Source: Vesta saturnalis
Lineage: Eukaryota > Arthropoda > Insecta > Coleoptera > Lampyridae
Assembly (NCBI GenBank): GCA_036346205.1
Contig: JARFJB010001603.1
Coordinates: 732,501-796,500 of the forward strand
Direction: 5' to 3'
Length of the DNA stretch: 64,000 nt
In this document: positions 53,171 through 64,000 of the stretch, piece after piece
Numbering within the stretch: position 1 is the stretch's first letter
Layout of the letters: the number at the start of each line of letters is the position of its first letter
The notes under the pieces: generated by a model
Told to the model about the DNA's origin: nothing
Seen by the model: only the letters and a program-made list of their open reading frames with translations
The model's database searches: none
Position numbers and translations under genes: made by a program

Positions 53171-55858
53171 CAGGTACCAGGTGAAATTAATAAGGGCAGT
53201 AGTATATTATATGAAGTGGGTTAAAGAAGAAGGTTGATGAAGAGCGTTAGGGGAGGGTAAGTAAGAAGTAAAAGTAGAAGTCGAAGTAACAGTGCATGTG
53301 TAATGCGGGCGGTCTGGTAATTATAGGGAAAGTTTATCTGGAGTGGGAAGGAGTGTACAACTGATATCACTTATGAATAATGATAAAACAGTTGTGGCAG
53401 GAAATAGAAAATAAGTTTTGATAGGAATTATTTACTAGGATAGGAAAATTTATAGTAAGGGGTTTTAGGATTATTACAAATGTACCATAGATTCTTTTTT
53501 TTTCGAACTTCAGGATATTTAAAATATTATATGTAGGAACTGAAGGAGGAAATTCTGTGCTTTGTCGTTTCAGGTTATTGAATATTTGGGTATGTTGGAG
53601 TATACATTTTGGAACCACTAACTTAGTTACACATTTTTACTTTGTTTGAAAATGTCTGGATTTATTACAAATTGGAGGCCCAATTTTGTGAACCGGGTAT
53701 AGATTTTCGGTTTCTTCGATGTTAATATATTGAAGTTTTTAAATTACGATTAGGTTACACGCGTTGACAATCGTATATTAGTAAAATGAATTTTATATGC
53801 GAGTTTAATATTTTTTTATAAATAATGGTTAACCCCATTTGTAAGTAAAGTTATAAAATTATGGTTCAGGTGAGTTAAAATTACGTTATTCAAAATTGCT
53901 TGAAGCGTAGCGTTGCAGATTTAAAACATTGGCGACGGTATGTCGGTAGTCAAGCTGTTGAAGAAAGAGGTTAAGCGCGCAATGTGAGGTTGGACGTACT
54001 GAACTTGCTTACCTTCTTCTGGGGTTATTGGAATATACCGTGGGAAAGCTTTTCCTGTTCCGTTTATAGATCTTGAAAAATATTCAGCAACCCCGCGTTT
54101 GCGGATTCTTAGATTGCAAGTTCAGTATAAACAGAGTTTATCACGAAGTCCATCCGCGTTCACAGCTATCGAAACAAATAGAAAAAATTGCTGTGAATAT
54201 AAATTTTCGCTTTAGCAAAATTCGTGTATATCAAGGACAGGGAGCGTTTTGTCAATTAGTTAATGCGTATGTATTAAACCATATGATACAGTTATCATTC
54301 AGCTAGTGTTGATTTAAATAAGTTTCATTATTCAACTCGCGTAATTATAAATTGACAGTTGTCAACTGCAAGTTTCTATATGGGAACCGCCGTCAGACGA
54401 AATTCAGAAGAGTTGACTTCCACCGATTCTTTACCTAGAGGGCCAATTACACGTAATTTTCCTATACCGTGGTGAAAAGGAAGAACTCAGAGTGGTCAAT
54501 CGATGTGAACGCTTGTAGAAATGAAGGTAGTTACTTTCGGTCGTTTATTTATTTATTTTGGTTTGCTGGTGATTTTAACAAAGTGTTTATTTGTATTTGT
54601 CAGGCGGATGAATACGTTTTCTTTGTTTAGTTTTGCATAAAAGCCCTTTAGGCGATTGAGAGAAGTGTATTCACCTATGATAATTTTACTACATTCTGCG
54701 TGCTATTTGTACTACATGTAGATTGTTGTATGGTAAAATACTACGAAATTAGTCAAATTTATGTTTCCAACAATATTAATATTTCTTTTTGGTGTTTATT
54801 AAAATTAAGGTACTTACAATATTTGGGAATTTGAACCTTACAAGCGTCAACCCTGTTTAACTATTACATTTTACATAAGGGAATGTGTTTTAACATATGT
54901 ATCATTACGTTGATTGTTTATTTTAATTTACATCATTATCATAATATACGAATAGTGTCAATGACTTGAGAGTATTATTTAATTACTGTGTATAATATTA
55001 TTGCGACTTTGTTACTGCGTTATTATTGCTGTTTACGAAGTACCAAAATTAGGAAATTAAATATTTTGTTTACGTTCAAGTTACCAAGTGGTTTATTTAT
55101 TATATGGGAATTTTGATTTATGCAACTTTACCGCGACAATGTTCAACTATTTTCTTATTGTTTTAATAAAAGCTTTAACGTAACGATTGATGAGAATTTC
55201 TCTATTAGAATATTTGCTATTTTGAGTTTTTGTTGGTATAATTTTATTTTAAGAGATAGGTTTCGTAAGGTTTAACGAAACGTAAAAATAGTGTAAATTA
55301 ATTAACAGATTTACCTGGTTTGCGACAAAAAGGTAAGCAAGTTTGTTAGGAACTTAGCTGTGAACTTATCGCATTTAGGTATTACGACCCCTATATTGAT
55401 ACTTATAAACATTCTCGCTCCCATACGATTTATGACAAACCCTTATTGTGTTTTAAGTATTACGAGCCATCCTAAACGCATGTATTAGTAAAACGCTCGC
55501 CTCTTTATTCCACTGAGCTACAGGTCCTTTCCTTATCTGTTACTTTTGATCTACTGCCGTTTTCTCCAGTAGACAAATAAAGCTGAACTCGACCCACAAA
55601 ATTAAGTAAGTTAAACTTAGATTACTTCTAGCTTACATCTATATAACCATGAGAAATGGATGAACTGAATGACATGTTAATGAAATTGAATTAAGAGAAG
55701 AATAATTTATGGGCTAATGCATTCAAACCTGAACGTAGTCTTCGATGAACATTTTGAACTGATATCTTGTGAACGGAAGCCAAATAAAACCATTTATTGT
55801 TCGTTTCATCTCATTTTAAACTGTATACTACATTTAAAGGTAGTACAAGTTATAAATA
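53171..55858. other. AT-rich, no gene; one tRNA-like segment
   Basis: No recognised protein. On the minus strand near 55,463-55,530, GACCTGTAGCTCAGTGGAAT contains a good box A (TAGCTCAGTGG, 55,510-55,520) followed by AGGCGAGCG. No box B or acceptor stem follows, so it is at most a tRNA-derived SINE head. The 77-codon frame at 54,073-54,306 is unrecognised. Confidence 0.35.
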
Positions 55859-57161
55859 CACTACGTTTCAAATAAAATGCACCACTTAGAAATAATAATG
55901 CTACGATCTTGAAGACAAAATATTAACAGTTAACAACAAAATGTTAATAGTGTGTAGCATCGTCACGCACAGCAATGCAGTCGTTCACTCTCCGAGGCAT
56001 GCTTTCTATGAGATGGTCCTTCTGAGGCATTTCATCCCAGGTTACATGGAGATGGTGTCGTAATTCATCCAAGTTGTTTGGGGGCCTTGGTAGTTGCCTT
56101 AGTCTTCGACCCATCATGTCCCATACATGTTCAATAGGCGAAAGATCTAGCGATCGCGCAGGCCACGGCAATAGTGGTAGCTGCACTTGATCCAGAAACC
56201 TTCTTGTAACATGTGCGGTATGTGGTCTAGCATTATCTTGTTGCAAAACACCATTTGGCAACGTCTGCATTAACGGTACTACCACTGGCTCCAAAACATT
56301 ATCAATGTAACGCTGAGCACTTCATGTGTCTAGAATGAACACAAGAGGAGATCTTCCACCAACACGTATGGCGCCCCAAACCATGACTCCAAGTGTTAAG
56401 CCCGTGGGTCGTCTTTCAACAAACCCTAAATTTCGATGTTCTCCTCGAAACCGCCGCACCTGCTGACGACTATCGTTTCGCCACAAACAAAAACGCGATT
56501 CGTCGCTGAAGACGACGTTATTCCATTGAAGGCCCCAGTCCCGCCGCTCTTGACACCATGCCAATCTAGCAGTGTTATGCTGTTGAGTTAACAGAGGTCG
56601 TCGGTACGGACAATACGAATGTAAGCCAAAAGACATAATTCTCCTGTAGATTGTTGAAATTGATAGGTGACGACCAATCGCTCCTGTCCAGTTCACCGCA
56701 ACAGACCTTGTTGACTGAAACCGATCTCTTGTGGCCATCCGCCTAAGAAGTCGTTCTTCATACCAAGAAGACCAAATGCGGGCCACCGTGGTGTGGTCTC
56801 TATTAAGTCTTCCGCCGATTTTTCGAAATGACAAACCTGCTTCTTTTATGCCGAGAATTATACCCCTGCCAAAATCTGAAACTTGGGCAAAGTTTCGTCG
56901 TTGTCTTACTGGGGGCATTTTTCAGAATAAATGTGTCAGTTAAACAACAAAAAATTGACAATAAGCGACTAGATTTCTTAAAATGTATAAATAAAAATTG
57001 TTGATAATTGATGTTAACAGTGGTGCAAAGTACATAATGACTTGTTCTTTTTCATTGAAACTTCAATCGTTTTCTATGAGATACTGAAACATTATTTTGC
57101 CAAAATTTCAAAATCATAGCATTATTATTTCGAAGTGGTGCATTTCATTTGAAACGTAGTG
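55859..57161 (-). mobile_element. 1.3-kb Tc1-like (DD34E) element
   Basis: Left end CACTACGTTTCAAATAAAAT and right end its inverted copy (CACTACGTTTCAAATGAAAT), continuing GCACCACTT(A/C)GAAATAATAATG for about 50 bases. TA flanks both ends (55,857-55,858 and 57,162-57,163). It encloses one transposase frame. Length and layout are typical of Tc1 elements. Confidence 0.9.
55944..56918 (-). pseudogene. Tc1-like DD34E transposase with a single stop codon
   Basis: A single reading frame from MPPVRQRRNFAQVSDFGRGI at 56,918 to the stop at 55,944. Helix-turn-helix at about residues 18-52 (KEAGLSFRKIGGRLNRDHTT). VVFSDESRFCLW holds Asp139. One TGA at codon 199 follows FILDT, then SAQRYIDNVLEP, LQQDNARPHTA with Asp228 and SLDLSPIEHVWD with Glu263, giving 34 residues between. 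The second helix-turn-helix region is about 25 residues short of family members and lacks the GRPR-type linker. Apart from that deletion and the stop it is intact, which points to recent activity. Confidence 0.88.
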
Positions 57162-57690
57162 TATAAATAACCATTATTTAATATTAAAATTATTTATACC
57201 TCTTCTCTTAATTATATTACTTGTTTTCGGAATGCTTTTTGTCCATTTCAAAGCCTAATTGAAGTTCTATTCACATATCGCAAAGAATATTTGCGTTGAT
57301 TTAGTTTTAGGGTATCAATGCTTAGTTATCTTTACCAATAAGCGACTTGGTGAACTCTTCTACTCATCTGCTATCTAAGTATGTACAAACAAAATAGTTA
57401 TTTAACATTTTCTTAATCAACGTTGACTAAAAATTGACAGAAGCAATTATGAAAAAATTGTAAAAAAGTTATTTATTTATTTGTTTCTTCATTCGTACTT
57501 CCATCCGCTTGTACATTCTTTTAGTGGTACGCTCGTCTAAGTGTGCCCGTCCACTATTTTATTTGAATGCATCATGTGGGTTCTATCTACTTTTCTTGTA
57601 GTGAACGCTTCATTAAGAGATAAATAAATTAACCTTTATTTAAGACAAAGTAAACTGCAATGATGAAAATACACAAAAGGTATTTTACAA
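57162..57690. other. Non-coding flank
   Basis: AT-rich; nothing recognised between the Tc1 element and DD41D copy g. Confidence 0.4.
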
Positions 57691-57696
57691 TAGATG

Positions 57697-58673
57697 TTAA
57701 AAAATGCCACCATTTTCACGAATACATGCCTGACAACGCCGTATTAAGGAATTGTATACCGCTTCAAAATCTGTTGTGCCCTGAATATATTGCGCTGCGT
57801 TAGTAATTTTGTCTTGCAACTGTTCAATTGTTATTATTTTTACAGTATAAACTAAACTTTTCCAAAAACCCGAAAGATAGAAGTCTACGGGGTTGAGGTC
57901 GGAAGGTTAAGAAGGCAAGCGAACTAGACCATTTCTACCAATCCATCTGCCATTGAAGTTGGTATTCAACCAGCTAACGACATTTCTCCCAACATGTGGT
58001 TGTGCCCCATCGTGCTGGTACCACATTCTATTTCTTCGATTTAGTCGAATATTATCCACAAAATTGTTATCCTGGTTTTCTAAAATCTCTAAGTGTGAAT
58101 TAGCATTCAAGCGGTGAGGCAAAACTACGGGGAGCAACAGTATTTCTCCGAAAATTGCACACCAGGCGTTGATAGAAAATCTACGTTGGAAAAACTGAAT
58201 TCTTACAGCGTGGGGATTTCTTAGCGACCAGACGTGATTGTTATGTAAATTGTTGATACCATCCCTAGTGAAAATCGCTCCATCGAACCACAACATTTTT
58301 CGAATTTTGGTTATGTTGTTCCAACAACCACTGACAAAAAATTAAACGCTGTTATGGATCACCTGGTGCTACATTATGAACGGGTTGCAGGTGGTAAGGA
58401 TGAAGAACTTCCCGACGAGTACTAACTTCAGAGGGTAATCAAGCACAGCTTCTATTACAGCTTCAGCGTATTCAACTGTATAAAATGTGTTATGGTCTAC
58501 TTTCTGATGCTTACCCATTCCACATTCACGCAGTTCTTAAAAGGAATTAGAAAAACTCTTCTAGAAGGTTATGGAAATATTCTTTCATACTCGCGACAAG
58601 TAGCAAGAGTACTTCCATCACAAAAACCATACACATAAATTATACCACCGTACTCTTCATTACTAAACTCCAT
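57697..58673 (-). pseudogene. DD41D-type transposase remnant, full length (copy g)
   Basis: Start at 58,673: MEFSNEEYGGIIYVYGFCDG and STLATCREYERIFP. Frameshifted pieces follow, including EVLHPYHLQPVHNVAPGDP and RLIFCQWLLEQHN. The open part reads WFDGAIFTRDGINNLHNNHV (first Asp kept, DE changed to DG), RRFSINAWCAIFGEI, YQHDGAQPHVGRNVVSWLNT with the second Asp, RWIGRNG, one stop, then SDLNPVDFYLSGF with the third. It ends CIRENGGIF at 57,697. The spacing between the last two Asp is again 41. About 325 codons, several frameshifts. No terminal repeats identified. Confidence 0.8.
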
Positions 58674-58864
58674 TTTTATTTACTTAAGGTAACAGACAAT
58701 AACTACTCAATGTAATTGTTGACAAATGTCAAAAGAAAATTTTTGTTTCCAATAATTTCATAGCCAGTCTCCTTGCTTCCAATATTACTTACTTTTTTAA
58801 CGGTGTTCAATATTCATTAATGCAACGATGTCACTCAAGTACCAGTGAACGTATCATACACAAT

Positions 58865-59165
58865 TTAAATCCGATAGCCAGATTTGAGTAATGCACTACT
58901 TAATTTAATAAATAGTTTTGTGCAAAACTTTTTACTCAAATCTCTTATAGTGCTTTCTAACTCATCGATATTCCCATAAGGTCTTTTAGTATAGAGATTT
59001 TCCTCACCCTCCGCAAAAAATAAATCAAGCGAGGTCACATCTGGGGACCTCGGTGGCCATGGATAATCGGAAAAACGTCCTATCCATCTCCCGTTAAACT
59101 TTTGAACCAAGACATTTTTAATTTGTACTGTTGAGTGAATTGGCGCAGCAATCCAATAAGTATAG
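58865..59165 (-). pseudogene. DD41D-type transposase C-terminal fragment (copy h)
   Basis: Reads APIHSTVQIKNVLVQKFNGR and WIGRFSDYPWPPRSPDVTSL, then DLFFAEGEENLYTKRPYGNI and DELESTIRDL. The second Asp seems replaced (IAAPIHS in place of QDGAPIHS). It matches the RWIGR...WP.RSPD.T..D block of the other copies but belongs to a different subfamily from its neighbour, copy g. Confidence 0.7.
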
Positions 59166-59571
59166 TCTGATATTTAGGGGAAGTTCGTTCATAATTCATT
59201 ATTTAAAAATTCAGAGTTTAAGTTCCCACGAAAAAAGAACCGAAATAGTACATTATTTTATAAGGAGCTAAAGTGACACTTTTTGTGGCGAATCTGTAGG
59301 TTTGATGGACGAACGTAGTGGGTCCGGCAAATACTGACATTTTTTACACTTAAATGTGAAATAAGGAAAAATAATTAGGTTGTGCAAATGAGGAATAGTT
59401 AGATTTACTTAGCGTGCTCTGGCAAGCAGCAGTAGACGTGGCTAGGTTTCATTGAAATCAATGCATTAAACAAGTTGAAAATTGTGAAGATTCTCCGTGT
59501 TATTGTAAGTATTTTATTAAACTTATTGTTCCTATTTGTGTAAATTAAAATATTACATTGTTAGGAGTACG

Positions 59572-60209
59572 ATGGATTTGGAGAACTACACGCCGTCAGA
59601 AATTAGAGAAGCGGCTAATACAGCAATAAATGATATATTACCTACAAGATCGAGCAGAATCTGTGAACGCGCTTTTCAGCAATTTATAAAATGGTGCGAT
59701 GAAAAAAATATTAAAAGCTACTCTGAAACCGTAATGTTAGATTATTTTGCCGAATTAGCAACAAAAATGAAATATGGAAATGGAAAATGCTCAAGAGCGT
59801 TGATGGGAATCCATAAAATAGGTAGTGTTCCTAGGGAGGTAGATTTTTTCTTAAAATTAGCAAACTATACAGAATACACAGGGCACTGTCTAAGAAGAAC
59901 CTCAGCTACACTGGTGGTGGACGGCGGCGCAGATTTAATGTGCTTGAAGCACCATAGTGGCTTGAAATGCAGCACTGTTGCTGAGCGTTATATTGAACAC
60001 TCTCTAGCAACAAAAAAAGAGGCAGCCTTGAAAATTTTTCACCTAGTGCAAGCGCTACGAGTACAGAAGTTCATGTAGAAGAGGAAGAATTAAAGACCAT
60101 TTCCTTAGAACGCAGAGAGACCTCCACTGTTACCTCTGCCGGATTTTATTTTGGAGAAAATGTTAGTTTTAATTATTGTACTTTTAATCTTCATAACTCT
60201 AAACAATAA
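59572..60209 (+). pseudogene. Crypton-like tyrosine recombinase remnant
   Basis: Tyrosine recombinases of this type cut and rejoin DNA through a covalent phosphotyrosine. From ATG 59,572: MDLENYTPSEIREAANTAIN, an N-terminal core-binding region (RAFQQFIKWCDEKNIKSYSE, 33-52), and after an internal loss GHCLRRTSATLVVDGGADLM (HxxR at 105-108), LKHHSG (His128; the Trp of GGW lost) and ERYIEHS with the nucleophile Tyr140. A frameshift at about 60,035 leads to SASATSTEVHVEEEELKTIS and a tail ending NYCTFNLHNSKQ. The part of the catalytic domain holding the first Arg is missing. A 5' intron is possible (GTAAGT at 59,505, TTAG at 59,564). Confidence 0.75.
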
Positions 60210-60360
60210 ATTTTTTTTCGTTGTTTTCCAAATTGGGTGTTTGAGTTATTAACTCAAGCATCCGCTGCGAGGGGATGCAAAAGACTTTTGCAGCCGCCGG
60301 TGAAAATGTCAAACTTTAACGTTGTCAGGTGAAGGTTAAAATGTCATCTTTTATTGACGT

Positions 60361-60800
60361 CTAAAGAAAAAGATAATTTTTCATCATTTCACACATACCA
60401 TTTGTCTTAAACGAGTACTGGTCGCGAAAATCCATGATGAAATTGTGATTTTCAGAGAAGTTCTCCCCTTTCGGCCCTCGAAACCAAGCTGAGAAATAGA
60501 ATCGTAGGTCTAACACACGTTTCTTAGGTGTAGAGATGAATTTTGGTTTAAAAGGTCGAAAATACTTATTTTTCATAATTCGATAAATACTATTAGTCGA
60601 TACAGAATGTTATTTTATTTTCTGTAGCATCAGTGTAACAATACACTTAAAGACATATTCTTTTTCAGATATCCACTTTTTGTGTCCTTTTTTAAAATTG
60701 CATTCTACCGAGCCAGTTTGCTTAAATTTTGAAATGAAGCCCCACACTGTAGACTGACAAGCATGTTTATCGGCATCTCGATAAAAATATCGGCAACATT
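60361..60800 (-). pseudogene. Tc1/mariner-like transposase N-terminal fragment
   Basis: Reads RYFYRDADKHACQSTVWGFI and SKFKQTGSVECNFKKG (first helix-turn-helix). After one stop come STNSIYRIMKNKYFRPFKPK (second), LDLRFYFSAWFRG and FKTNGM, which corresponds to the segment just after the first catalytic Asp in related transposases (the DE itself is mutated to RDQ). The DDE remainder is absent. It lies between the recombinase remnant and the hairpin element. Confidence 0.65.
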
Positions 60801-60980
60801 CCTATGGGGGGAATTTGCTCCACGTATGAGAACTATTTTTTTTTGAAGAGAATATAACAAAATACCGTAATAATGACAGATTTCTGATCATTGTCAAACC
60901 CGCCTATATTGTTTAGCATAGCCTACTATTTAAAATATCGCAATACGGTATCATAATGCCTATTTAAAATATTAAAATAG

Positions 60981-61564
60981 TAGATATTTATGTATTAAGG
61001 GCATAATCAGAAGATTATGGCTCGAGGGAATGTTAAAAGCCCGACGCGAAGCGGAGGGCTTTTATATTCCTGAGAGCCATAATCTACAATTATGCCCGTG
61101 GTACATACAATGTTTTATTTTATTTTGCACCATGAAACTGGAACAAAATTTTAAAAAGATTCAGTATTTTTGGCAAGTTTTTAAATGCAAATGCAGGAAA
61201 ATAAAGTCGACAGTAGGCTAATTTGTTGTTACTAAGATACTGTGATATTGCTAAATTGTTGGTAAGGTACTGTTTGTATGTAAATAATTTCCATTCTAAA
61301 ATGGAAGGTGAAAACGCAAAAACTTATTCACAAGAAATTTTAGATGAATTAAAGAATAAGTTTCATTACTATTATTTTTATTAATAAAGGTTGTATAGTA
61401 AGGTTGTTGTTTCAATAATTCTTTCAACTTACGTCACATATCCTGTCATGTGTTTGCTGTCAATCATGCTGCTTAGCAACAATGACATTTCCGTGCTATA
61501 AAGACCACATTACGACCGCATTTGGGGGCGTATAAAGAACTTTATGGTGGCAAAATAAAATAAA
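60981..61564 (+). mobile_element. 584-bp hairpin element, copy 2
   Basis: Shares the ends TAGATATTTATGTATTAAGG and GGTGGCAAAATAAAATAA with the 398-bp copy in the right arm. It has the same 99-bp imperfect hairpin (60,999-61,097: GGGCATAATC ... ATTATGCCC, with GAAGCG at the tip). About 180 extra bases in the middle contain a 27-codon frame starting MEGENAKTYSQEILDELKNK at 61,301. Its start resembles MDLENYTPSEIREAAN of the recombinase remnant 1.7 kb upstream. No TIRs in the usual sense. Confidence 0.75.
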
Positions 61565-61870
61565 GATGTTTATTTGCAAATGTGAAAAAATTCTTTCAGC
61601 TTTGCATCACTTATGTTAAAAAGTCCTATTTCTGATATTTTCGAAAAACGAAGTAACGAATGCAAAAATGCTTAAAAGAGTAGAGTTAGGAAGTAAGTAT
61701 TTTACAAACAAATACGAATAGGGGTTAAATGAAGTAGATTTTTATAGTTTTTTTATTGCCGAAAACAACGGAAAAAACAAATTCATCGTAAGTGGCTCAG
61801 ACTTTCTACATTTTTTTTTTTATGATTGTGGACCTGAACAGGCTAAATAAGGCCTATCGTGCTAAAGCAC

Positions 61871-64000
61871 TCAGGAACACTTAGGAGGATGGACAGAGGG
61901 ATAATGAATTGCCAATAGATGCCTATGAACAGCTACCTTAAATTTTCTCATATCATAAGTGAGAGGAAAACAGGAACTAGGGAGATCATTCCAGAGTTTA
62001 GAAGCCGTGCAGAAAAATGTGTATTGCGCCCGTTTGGTACGACAAGTGGAGATTTGTACTGCATACTGATGATGTGCATGAGCGAACCGAGTGTTTCTGC
62101 AGCACAATAGCCGTTATAATAACGATAATACAAAGAAAGAACTGAAACCATCCTTCTATGCTCAAGGGACTGTATGTGAGAAGTTAAGGACGGGTCATTT
62201 ATAAGCCTAATCGCTCTCTTTTGAATACGATCAACGATATCGAGAGCGTATTGGGGAGCACTAACCCAAAGGTGAGAATTATATTCCAGATGAGGCCGAA
62301 TTTGGGCCTTATAAAGCAGAAGGAGTTGTGGAGAGGTAAAGTACTGCTTAGATCTGTACAAAAAGCCTATTTTACGAGCAGCTGTTTTGGTAGCTGACAG
62401 AAGATGGTCAACCCATGAGAGATTTGAAGATACAGTCATACCCAACAGAGTAATAGAGTCTGAAAACTTAAGAACTGAGCCATTCATACTTACAACAGGA
62501 AATGATCGATCTTTTTGGCGGACATAAGGCAACACTGAGTTTTGTTAGCATTAAGTTTAACTAGATTATTGCTTCCCCATTCGAGAATACGTTGAATGTC
62601 TTTGTTGATTGAATTTGCCATTTCAGCTTTAATTTCTTGATTTGACATAGAAGGTGGATTATCACTATGAGTAGACTGAGATGAACTACAGTGAAGAGTG
62701 CTATCGTCAGCAAAGCAATGGATGGGGTTAGTTGTTGAAGAAATAAGGTCGTTTATGTACAGCAGAAAAAGTGTAGGCGCTATAACGGATCCCTGTGGTA
62801 CGCCCGCGTTAATGCTAACTTCGTTTGAGAAAAAGCCATCAACTACGACACGTATTCGTCTTTTATCAAGGAAACTAGAAACCCAGTTGATGAGCGTATC
62901 ATTTAACCCAAACGAGGTGAGTTTGGCAAGTAAACACTTATGCCAAACTTGGTCAAATACCTTTGAGATATCTAAAGCGACTACAACTGTTTCACCTGAC
63001 TGCTCTACTGTATTGTTCCAAACTTGGGCACATATGAAAGAAGATCGCCTGTTGAACGACTTTGCCTAAACCCATATTGGTGGCCACTAAGGAGTTTGTT
63101 AGTTTCAAGGAACGTCAGCAGTTGCTGATTGATGGATTTTTCCATGATTTTAGACAAAATGGAAGTAATGGCAATTGGTCTGTAATTTGAGGGATCAGTC
63201 TTATCACCTTTTTTGGGAATAGGTTGAACATTTGCTAACTTCCATGATGAAGGGAATTCCCCAGAAGATATAGAGATCGTATAGAGCTTAGATAGGACTG
63301 GTACTAGTTCGGGGGAACATTTCTTTAAGACAATAGCTGGGATACCGTCTGGGCCAGTCGCCTTATTGAGATCGAGCCTACTGATGATCGATTCCAAGAG
63401 CTTGTACCGAAAATGAATTGGTTTCATAACGTATAAAGAAGAGTTGACTAGGGGCACATCTTTTCCAGAATCATTGAGACACGAGTTTGATGCAAACAAA
63501 TCCACAAAAACGTTGGCTTTGTCTACAGAATCAGCAACTACCGATCCATCAATAGATGTCAGGGGGGGAAATGAAGATGTTCGAAAGTTTTTACTAATGG
63601 CTTTTGCTAAAGACCAAAATTTACGACTGCCTAAAGGAGATGTAGCTAGTTCACTGCATTTTCGTTGTTCGAACAACTTTTTAGTTTTAGTGATGACACT
63701 TGTGCAGATATTTCTAGCACCAACGTATTCTACATGACTGTCAACCGATTTATTAGATTTCCATTTAATGTAACATTTATTTTTTAAAGATATTGCATCA
63801 GAACAAGCCTTATTGAACCAGGGTTGGGAACGTGAATGACCTACACGGTACTGTTTTTTCGGAATGTATAACTCCATTCCCATGAGGATGACTTCAGATA
63901 CTGAAAGAGCGATGCCCGAAGAAGAGGACGACTTAAAACAATATTCACGCCATGGAAAGGTTGCAAAGAAATCCCGTAAATCACTCCATCGAGCTGACTT
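61871..64000 (-). pseudogene. Jockey-like LINE, ORF2 RT and C-terminus, 5' end outside window
   Basis: Minus-strand reading is open from the right edge (WSDLRDFFATFPWREYCFKS) to about 63,033. It includes PWFNKACSDAISLKNKCYIK, NKATGPDGIPAIVLKKCSPE, FPSSWKLANVQPIPKKGDKT, NYRPIAITSILSKIMEKSIN and YGFRQSRSTGDLLSYV. A frameshift leads to VALDISKVFDQVWH, GVPQGSVIAPTLFLLYINDL and the catalytic HCFADDSTL. Two more frameshifts (about 62,505 and 62,090) separate SDSITLLGMTVSSNLSWVDH and the terminal FCTASKLWNDLPSSCFPLTY, stop 61,871. An A-run at about 61,808-61,820 is the 3' tail. Only three frameshifts, and FADD intact. The endonuclease domain would lie beyond 64,000. Confidence 0.88.

Noticed and set aside
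55463..55530. tRNA gene on the minus strand
   Set aside because: A good box A but no box B, T arm or closing acceptor stem.

Overview
The window looks like AT-rich, repeat-laden nuclear DNA from an arthropod, probably an insect and possibly a beetle. That is inferred from the one convincing host gene, which has short spliceosomal introns, and from the transposon families. It contains no operons, no prokaryotic signals and no complete rRNA or tRNA genes. Almost everything recognisable besides the host gene is a mobile element, mostly decayed.

Host gene. One multi-exon gene lies on the minus strand at 7,874-24,906. Four exons join in frame into a 154-residue secreted i-type (destabilase-like) lysozyme. 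Exons 1-3 sit at 24.3-24.9 kb and the last exon at 7.9-8.0 kb, so its last intron is about 16.3 kb. That intron holds at least eight mobile-element remnants. The glutamate that is catalytic in active i-type lysozymes is replaced by alanine.

Layout. 1-5.6 kb: a nest of pogo-like, Tc1/mariner (DD41D-type) and PIF/Harbinger remnants. 5.6-7.9 kb: nothing clear. 8-24.3 kb: the lysozyme intron, with a non-LTR RT fragment, a 3.56-kb DD41D element with very long inverted termini, a deleted Tc1/mariner-like element, a second pogo-like transposase, a mariner and another long-TIR DD41D element. 25.6-27 kb: a deletion-derivative DD41D element. 27-30.3 kb: GC-rich minisatellites and a 565-bp MITE. 31.85-47.54 kb: a large inverted repeat with two arms of about 5.1-5.25 kb around a spacer of about 5.4 kb. 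The arms carry the same decayed LINE, and one arm alone carries a 398-bp insertion. 47.6-53.2 kb: a DD41D remnant, minisatellites, a 300-bp hexanucleotide array, and a 1.89-kb DD41D element with an uninterrupted 353-codon transposase and TIRs of about 300 bp. 55.9-57.2 kb: a 1.3-kb Tc1 element broken by one stop codon. 57.7-61.6 kb: two more DD41D remnants, a tyrosine-recombinase (Crypton-like) gene remnant, a further Tc1/mariner fragment and a second copy of the hairpin-bearing insertion. 61.8-64 kb: a Jockey-like LINE running off the right edge.

The genes do not form a pathway. The recurring theme is one transposon superfamily: at least eight DD41D-type copies in 64 kb, several with TIRs of 300-1,100 bp. 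All coordinates and alignments were read by eye; no database search was run.
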